From: Microvirga massiliensis
GTDB taxonomy: Bacteria; Pseudomonadota; Alphaproteobacteria; Rhizobiales; Beijerinckiaceae
Length of the DNA stretch: 64,000 bases
Direction: 5' to 3'
Assembly (NCBI RefSeq): GCF_001006805.1
Contig: NZ_LN811352.1
Location: 61,803 to 125,802 of the forward strand
Below, piece by piece: positions 58,911-64,000 of this stretch. Position numbers and translations under genes: made by a program. How positions within the stretch are numbered: position 1 is the stretch's first letter; each line of letters begins with the position of its first letter. The notes beneath the pieces are model-generated. The model was given only the letters and a program-made list of their open reading frames with translations. It was not told the DNA's origin and did no database searches.

Positions 58911-60583
58911 TGCCCGCCCAGGACAGCGAACTCGTCTTCGTTCCGCTCGGAGGCCTTGGCGAGATCGGGATGAATGCCGCGCTCTACGGAGTCGGCCCCG
59001 CACGAGCCCGCCAGTGGATCCTGGTCGATTGCGGGATGGGCTTCGGGGGTGAAGAGCATCTGCCTGGGATCGACCTCGTCTATCCCGACCTCAGCTTCGT
59101 CGAGGAGATCAAGCAGGACCTGCTCGGCATCTTCATTACGCACGCCCACGAGGATCATATCGGAGCCTTGGTCGAGATGTGGCCTCGCTTCAGGGTGCCC
59201 GTATATGCGACCCGCTTTGCAATCGGCCTCCTCGAGACGCGGCGCCTTTCCGAGCCGGGTGCTCCGAAGGTCGATCTTCGGGAGATTGTCCCGAGGCAGC
59301 CGATCGAAGCGGGCTCATTTCAGGTCACTTATGTTCCTGTGGCTCATTCCATTCCGGAATCGAACGCGCTCGCGATCCGCACTCCCCATGGTCTCGTGGT
59401 TCATACGGGCGACTGGAAGATCGACGACACACCATATCTCGGCAGTCTCACATCGAAGGCGGAGTTCAGGACGCTGGGAGACGAAGGGGTCCTCGCGCTC
59501 GTATGCGACTCCACCAACGTCGTCCGGGATGGCGTGAGCCCAAGCGAGGCTGATGTAGCGGCACAAATCGCGACCCTCATCCGCGAGAGTCCGCACCGAG
59601 TCGCAATCACGACCTTCGCGTCCAATGTCGGCCGAATGCGGTCCGTCGCGGAGGCGGCGCTGGCATGCGGCCGTGAAGTGGTCCTCATCGGGCGTGCCAT
59701 GGAGCGCGTCGTGGACGTTGCTCGCGAATGCGGTTATCTCGACGGCATACCCGAGTTCCGCCGGCCCGAGATGTTCGGATACCTGCCGCGGGACAAGGTG
59801 GTGGCACTCCTGACCGGATCACAAGGCGAGCCTCGTGCCGCCCTTGCCCGGATTGCTGCAGATGAGCACCCTGATATCGCCCTGTCGGCCGGTGATCGCG
59901 TGATTTTCTCCTCGCGTGCGATCCCGGGCAATGAAAAGGATATCGGGGGCATCATCAATGCGCTGATCTCACGAGGCATCGAGGTCATCACCGATCGCAC
60001 TCACCTCGTGCATGTCTCCGGGCATCCTCGGCGCGACGAACTCGCCCGCATGTACGAGTGGACTCGGCCTAGGATTGCAGTACCTGCGCATGGCGAGGCG
60101 CTTCACCTCGAGGAGCATGCTGCCTTCGCACGCCGGCTTGGCGCCGAGGAAGTCGTGCATGCTCGCAACGGCACCGTCGTGCGTCTTGCTCCAGGCGCGG
60201 CGGAGATCGTCGAGCACGTACGGGTTGGCCGGGTCTACAAGGATGGCGATATCGTTACGCCGGCTGGAGACCGCGCACTCCCGGAGCGACGCAAGCTCGC
60301 CTTCGCGGGCGTCGTGAGCGTAGCAATCGCCGTCGACGGGCGAGGGGAGATCGCAGGGGATCCCGTAATCGACCTCATGGGTCTTCCCGAGAAGACGCGG
60401 AAGGGTGAAGTGATGGCGGACCTGATCGCCGACACCGTTGGGGATGTCCTAGACACGCTTCCGAAGAACAAGAGGCGCGATCCCGAGGCCGTCGAGCTGG
60501 CGGTCGAGCGGGCGATCCGCTCGGTGGCCAACGGCGTGTGGGGCAAGAAGCCCACATGCCATGTTCTGGTTGTGGAAGTCTGA
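58910..60583 (+). CDS. rnj: Ribonuclease J
   Basis: A 557-aa metallo-beta-lactamase/beta-CASP ribonuclease with 5'-3' exonuclease and endonuclease activity on rRNA precursors and mRNA. The metal-binding motif THAHEDHIGA is at 77-86, CDSTN follows, and HVSGHPRRDEL is in the C-terminal catalytic region. The N-terminus VPLGGLGEIGMN is diagnostic of the RNase J group. Co-translated with birA. Confidence 0.95.
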   Translation: MPAQDSELVFVPLGGLGEIGMNAALYGVGPARARQWILVDCGMGFGGEEHLPGIDLVYPDLSFVEEIKQDLLGIFITHAHEDHIGALVEMWPRFRVPVYATRFAIGLLETRRLSEPGAPKVDLREIVPRQPIEAGSFQVTYVPVAHSIPESNALAIRTPHGLVVHTGDWKIDDTPYLGSLTSKAEFRTLGDEGVLALVCDSTNVVRDGVSPSEADVAAQIATLIRESPHRVAITTFASNVGRMRSVAEAALACGREVVLIGRAMERVVDVARECGYLDGIPEFRRPEMFGYLPRDKVVALLTGSQGEPRAALARIAADEHPDIALSAGDRVIFSSRAIPGNEKDIGGIINALISRGIEVITDRTHLVHVSGHPRRDELARMYEWTRPRIAVPAHGEALHLEEHAAFARRLGAEEVVHARNGTVVRLAPGAAEIVEHVRVGRVYKDGDIVTPAGDRALPERRKLAFAGVVSVAIAVDGRGEIAGDPVIDLMGLPEKTRKGEVMADLIADTVGDVLDTLPKNKRRDPEAVELAVERAIRSVANGVWGKKPTCHVLVVEV

Positions 60584-60599
60584 GGTCCGGAGGAACCAG

Positions 60600-61004
60600 A
60601 TGATCGGTCGGCTTAACCACGTCGCAATTGCCGTGCGGGACCTGAAGGCAGCGACCGCCGTCTACCGGGACACCCTCGGCGCCGAGGTCTCGGAGCCGGA
60701 CGCTATTCCGGAGCATGGCGTCACGGTCGTGTTTGTTTCGCTGCCGAACACGAAGATCGAGCTGCTCGAGCCCTTAGGCGCGGACTCACCGATAGCGAAG
60801 TTCCTCGACCGGAATCCCGACGGGGGAATCCACCATGTCTGCTACGAGGTCGACGACATCCATGCCGCCCGAGAAAGGCTGATCGCGACCGGGGCGAAGG
60901 TGCTGGGCTCCGGTGAGCCGCGGATCGGCGCCCATGGCAAGCCCGTGATCTTCCTGCATCCGAAGGATTTCTGCGGTACTCTCGTGGAGCTCGAACAGGC
61001 GTGA
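60600..61004 (+). CDS. mce: Methylmalonyl-CoA epimerase
   Basis: A 134-aa glyoxalase-fold enzyme interconverting (R)- and (S)-methylmalonyl-CoA in propionyl-CoA breakdown. Metal ligands are recognisable as LNHVAIAVRD (His near 7), PDGGIHHVCYEVDDI (His near 78) and GTLVELEQ (Glu near 131). It starts 16 bp after rnj and ends in an overlap with the DUF1467 gene. Confidence 0.93.
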   Translation: MIGRLNHVAIAVRDLKAATAVYRDTLGAEVSEPDAIPEHGVTVVFVSLPNTKIELLEPLGADSPIAKFLDRNPDGGIHHVCYEVDDIHAARERLIATGAKVLGSGEPRIGAHGKPVIFLHPKDFCGTLVELEQA

Positions 61005-61345
61005 TAATGGCAGTCCGGGTCGTGAAGCGGGTGGCGGCCTCCACCGCCGCGACGATTCTGATCGTGGTAGCGCTTTCGGCCGCCGCGGTTGCCCTAACCG
61101 TGCGCCTGTTCGGGTTGACCGTAGCCGGCGCGATCGCGCTCTACTTCGTTATCTGGTGGACATTTATCTTTGCGGTGCTGCCGTTTGGCGTTCGCAGTCA
61201 AGCCGAGCACGGGGAGATCCCAGCCGGAACGGAACCGGGTGCGCCCGTGGCACCGGCCTTGAGAGAGAAGGCGCTCTGGACGACTCTCGTAGCCGCGTGC
61301 GTCCTGGTCGCTGCAGCGGCGCTTCTTCCGATCGCGGGCCTCTAA
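61001..61345 (+). CDS. DUF1467 family membrane protein
   Basis: A 114-aa membrane protein. The DUF1467 signature VAGAIALYFVIWWTFIFAVLPFGVRSQAEHGE (about 41-72) is followed by a short Pro-rich hydrophilic loop and a last hydrophobic helix (about 93-113). An additional N-terminal hydrophobic segment (about 12-35) precedes the usual family start. GTG 61001 overlaps the mce stop (GTGA); ATG 61007 is also possible. Function is unknown. Confidence 0.85.
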   Translation: MIMAVRVVKRVAASTAATILIVVALSAAAVALTVRLFGLTVAGAIALYFVIWWTFIFAVLPFGVRSQAEHGEIPAGTEPGAPVAPALREKALWTTLVAACVLVAAAALLPIAGL

Positions 61346-61693
61346 AAGAAAAAGCAAGGCTCGCGCCTTGCTGAATCGGTGCGTCTTCGACGCTATTGTC
61401 CCTGGCTGTATCGCCGCTGCCTCATGGCAGCCTAGGGGACATATTCCTCCCGAAACCCGGACCGCTGCCTCTCTTGTGTTGGGGGAGGCGCCCCAGTAGA
61501 GGGCTTATATCCACCCGACGTTACGGTGTCACCACATTTTGTGCAGGTCCTGCCACAAAAATTTGCGCTTGCCGCCAGTTTCGCCTGTAGAAGGCCACGT
61601 CGGCGTCGTCCGCCTTGTCTTTTCGACGACGCCCGTGTTGTGTGCGGTCGCCCTTCGTGACCGGCATCCGTGTCCCGGAATTTGAGAACATCC
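61346..61693. other. Intergenic region before proS, no firm gene
   Basis: This 348-bp gap holds a hairpin right after the DUF1467 gene, an imperfect dyad TTTTGTGCAGG-T-CCTGcCACAAAA (61537-61560) and a minus-strand frame with a CxxC zinc-ribbon-like ending but no start codon. The proS promoter presumably lies here; no clear hexamers were found. Confidence 0.5.
61353..61372 (+). terminator. Hairpin after DUF1467 gene
   Basis: An 8-bp perfect stem AGCAAGGC/GCCTTGCT with a TCGC loop begins 8 bp past the stop codon. It lacks a downstream T-run on the plus strand but has an A-run before it, so it may act better in the opposite direction. It marks the likely end of the nuo-birA-rnj-mce-DUF1467 transcript. 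Confidence 0.5.
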
Positions 61694-63022
61694 ATGCGCC
61701 TGAGCCGATATTTCCTCCCCACCCTGCGCGAGACGCCGAAGGAGGCGGAGATTGTTTCCCACCGCCTCATGCTCCGCGCCGGCCTCATTCGCCAGGAAGC
61801 GGCAGGCATCTACGCGTGGCTTCCGCTGGGCCTCCGCGTGCTGGAAAAGGTCAACCGGATCATCCGCGAGGAGCAGAATCGCTCTGGAGCGATCGAACTC
61901 CTGATGCCGACCATCCAGTCAGCCGACCTCTGGCGCGAATCCGGCCGTTATGACGCCTATGGCAAGGAGATGTTGCGCATCCGCGATCGGCAGGATCGAG
62001 AGATGCTCTACGGGCCGACCAACGAGGAGATGATCACCGAGATCTTCCGGGCGTACGTGCGTTCCTACAAGGATCTTCCGCTGAACCTCTATCATATTCA
62101 GTGGAAGTTCCGGGACGAGATCCGCCCCCGGTTCGGTACGATGCGGTCGCGCGAGTTTCTCATGAAGGACGCCTACTCCTTCGACCTCGACCGGGAGAGC
62201 GCCCGCCAATCCTACAACAAGATGTTCGTGGCCTATCTTCGTACCTTCTCCCGGATGGGCCTGAAAGCCATCCCGATGAGGGCCGATACGGGTCCGATCG
62301 GAGGCGACCTGTCCCACGAGTTCATCATTCTCGCCTCGACCGGTGAGAGCGAGGTCTTCGGCCACGCTGACTACCTGGATTTCCCAGTCCCGAGCGAGGA
62401 CACCAACTTTGACGATCACCGAGCGCTTCAGAACATAGTCGATCGCTGGACGTCTCTCTACGCCGCGACATCTGAGATGCACGATCCGGCTGCCTTCGAA
62501 ACTGTTCCAGCAGATCGGCGCATGTCGGCACGCGGGATAGAGGTCGGCCACATCTTCTACTTTGGCACTAAGTATTCGGACCCGATGGGCGCCACCGTGA
62601 CCGGGCCGGACGGCCAGGAGCGGCCAGTCCATATGGGATCCTACGGCATCGGTCCGACCCGCTTGGTCGCGGCGATTATCGAGGCCAGTCACGACGACCA
62701 AGGAATCATTTGGCCCGCCGCAGTGGCGCCGTTCGACGTGGCGATCCTCAATCTCAAGTCGGGGGATGCTGCCACCGATGCAGCCAGTGCGGAGCTCGAG
62801 AGAGCATTCGCAGCGCGGGGACTCGACGTACTCTACGACGACCGCGAAGAACGCCCCGGAGCGAAGTTCGCGACGGCCGACCTGATCGGCGTGCCGTGGC
62901 AAGTTCTTGTCGGGCCACGGTCACTGGCCGAAGGGAAGGTCGAGCTGAAACATCGCGCTACCGGACAGCGTGAACTCGTCAGTCTCTCGGAAGCACCCGG
63001 CAGGATCGTCTCGGGAGGTTGA
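61694..63022 (+). CDS. proS: Prolyl-tRNA synthetase (short alphaproteobacterial form)
   Basis: A 442-aa class II synthetase charging tRNA-Pro. It has motif 1 ([26 protein letters not shown]), motif 2 ([25 protein letters not shown], about 140-164) and motif 3 ([16 protein letters not shown], about 316-331), then the anticodon-binding domain. It lacks the large INS editing domain of the 570-aa E. coli enzyme, as usual in alphaproteobacteria, so Ala-tRNA(Pro) editing would need a trans factor. ATG 61694 is the family start. Confidence 0.96.
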   Translation: MRLSRYFLPTLRETPKEAEIVSHRLMLRAGLIRQEAAGIYAWLPLGLRVLEKVNRIIREEQNRSGAIELLMPTIQSADLWRESGRYDAYGKEMLRIRDRQDREMLYGPTNEEMITEIFRAYVRSYKDLPLNLYHIQWKFRDEIRPRFGTMRSREFLMKDAYSFDLDRESARQSYNKMFVAYLRTFSRMGLKAIPMRADTGPIGGDLSHEFIILASTGESEVFGHADYLDFPVPSEDTNFDDHRALQNIVDRWTSLYAATSEMHDPAAFETVPADRRMSARGIEVGHIFYFGTKYSDPMGATVTGPDGQERPVHMGSYGIGPTRLVAAIIEASHDDQGIIWPAAVAPFDVAILNLKSGDAATDAASAELERAFAARGLDVLYDDREERPGAKFATADLIGVPWQVLVGPRSLAEGKVELKHRATGQRELVSLSEAPGRIVSGG

Positions 63023-63026
63023 TCCT

Positions 63027-64000
63027 ATGGTGGAGGCAAGGCCTCCACGGCCTTTTGCGCCGTTCGAGTGGATGATTGCCGGGCGGTATCTCAGAACCCG
63101 CCGCCGCGAGGGATTCGTCTCGGTTATCGCCGGCTTCTCCTTTCTCGGGATCATGCTCGGCGTCGCGACGCTCATCGTCGTTCTGTCCGTGATGAACGGC
63201 TTTCGGAAGGAGCTGCTGGAGAAGATCGTTGGAATCAACGGGCACATCTTCATTGCTCCGATCGACCGTCCGCTCACCGATTATGCCGAGGTCGCGAGCC
63301 GCGTATCAGCGGTCCCGGGTGTTCGTCGTGCGATCCCCATGGTGGAGGGCCAGGCATTTGCCTCCTCCCAATCCGGCGGAAGCGGGGTGCTGGCCCGCGG
63401 CGTTCGTGGCGAGGACATGCTCCGAATTCCGGCGATTGCCGGCAACCTGCGGCAAGGGACCCTGGAGAATTTTGACAGCAGCGGTGGTGTCGCGATCGGG
63501 CGTCGTCTCGCCGAAGCTCTCGCCCTGCAAGCCGGCGACACGATCACCCTGGTGACGCCGCGTGGAGCCTCCACCCCCTTCGGGACGGCCCCGCGCATCA
63601 AGGGCTACCCGGTCGTCGCGGTATTCGAGATCGGCATGTCCGAATTCGATGCGACGTTTGCCTATCTGCCCCTGTCGGAAGCACAGAGCTACTTCAACCG
63701 GGAAGGGGACGTAAACGTCATCGAGGTGTTCCTCGAGAATGCCGACCGGGTCGACGAGGCCCGGCTCGCGATCGAGGAGGCCGCTCGACGACCCGTCCTG
63801 CTGACCGACTGGCGACAGCGCAATCGCACCTTCTTTGCGGCTCTCGAGGTCGAACGGAACGTCATGTTCCTCATTCTCACGCTCATCGTGCTCGTTGCAG
63901 CGCTCAACATCATCTCCGGCCTCATCATGCTCGTGAAGGACAAGTCGAGCGATATCGCAATCCTGCGAACGATGGGGGCCACCAGCGGCGCTATCATGCG
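63027..64000 (+). CDS. lolC: Lipoprotein-releasing ABC transporter permease LolC/E, 5' part
   Basis: The frame is open from ATG 63027 to the right edge (324 codons, no stop). The N-terminal segment ends FEWMIAGRYLRTRRREGFVSVIAGFSFLGIMLGVATLIVVLSVMNGFRKEL-like, with one transmembrane helix (about 35-58), then a large periplasmic domain (about 60-270) and a second helix starting VMFLILTLIVLVAALNIISGLIMLV (about 282-306). It then enters the loop KDKSSDIAILRTMGA that contacts LolD. This is the inner-membrane permease that extracts lipoproteins for LolA. It starts 4 bp after proS. Confidence 0.95.
   Translation, partial: MVEARPPRPFAPFEWMIAGRYLRTRRREGFVSVIAGFSFLGIMLGVATLIVVLSVMNGFRKELLEKIVGINGHIFIAPIDRPLTDYAEVASRVSAVPGVRRAIPMVEGQAFASSQSGGSGVLARGVRGEDMLRIPAIAGNLRQGTLENFDSSGGVAIGRRLAEALALQAGDTITLVTPRGASTPFGTAPRIKGYPVVAVFEIGMSEFDATFAYLPLSEAQSYFNREGDVNVIEVFLENADRVDEARLAIEEAARRPVLLTDWRQRNRTFFAALEVERNVMFLILTLIVLVAALNIISGLIMLVKDKSSDIAILRTMGATSGAIM

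Overview
The window is chromosomal core sequence from a high-GC alphaproteobacterium, most likely of the order Hyphomicrobiales (Rhizobiales). The basis is gene content and order: pcm-tolC-popZ-like-valS, clpS-clpA, divK-(pleD)-rpmG-nudix-DUF983-rnr, tRNA-Leu-tig-clpP-clpX-lon, and nuoA-N-birA-rnj-mce-DUF1467-proS-lolC. These are familiar in that order, and EipB (DUF1849), PopZ (DUF2497), DUF1489, DUF3572 and a phasin fit the same group. The genus cannot be fixed from the sequence alone. No rRNA, insertion sequence, prophage or CRISPR array was seen.

Layout. 1-2335: tail of an amino-acid ABC ATPase, a sulfurtransferase, an alanyl-tRNA editing protein, tRNA-Asn and tRNA-Cys. 2379-8187: protein-isoaspartate methyltransferase homologue, TolC, PopZ-like protein, ValRS. 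8314-12743: biotin-dependent acyl-CoA carboxylase alpha subunit, DUF1489, a small orphan, and a translationally coupled vWA protein plus membrane J-domain protein. 12916-18539: penicillin-binding DD-carboxypeptidase with SPOR domain, phasin with a striking promoter, ClpS-ClpA and a coupled small membrane protein. 18546-22648: FemAB/GNAT-like protein, GDPD phosphodiesterase, RidA, EipB, DUF3572. 22749-30478: DivK, a degenerate PleD-like protein without GGDEF, a secreted collagen-like protein, L33, MFS, Nudix, DUF983, RNase R. 30813-35709: glnB-glnA, NAD(P)HX repair enzyme, and a copper-oxidase fold protein missing half of its copper ligands. 35896-42409: tRNA-Leu, trigger factor, ClpP, ClpX, Lon. 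42583-58092: tRNA-Val, tRNA-Asp and the complete 14-gene complex I operon. 58089-64000: BirA, RNase J, methylmalonyl-CoA epimerase, DUF1467, ProRS and the start of LolC.

How the genes work together. There are two protein quality-control blocks (ClpS/ClpA; trigger factor/ClpXP/Lon). Cell polarity and envelope factors (PopZ-like, DivK, EipB, DacA-SPOR, LolC) are spread through the window. Nitrogen control sits in glnBA. Respiration is one long operon in which the last nuo gene overlaps birA and birA overlaps rnj. BirA is the ligase that would biotinylate the acyl-CoA carboxylase encoded earlier in the window.

No unambiguous new system (defence island, biosynthetic cluster) is present. The most interesting items are the vWA/J-domain pair, the decayed PleD beside a collagen-like gene at a normally conserved locus, the paired TGCA-N-TGCA operators bracketing the phasin promoter, the ligand-poor copper-oxidase fold protein, and a 22-bp perfect palindrome just upstream of clpP.
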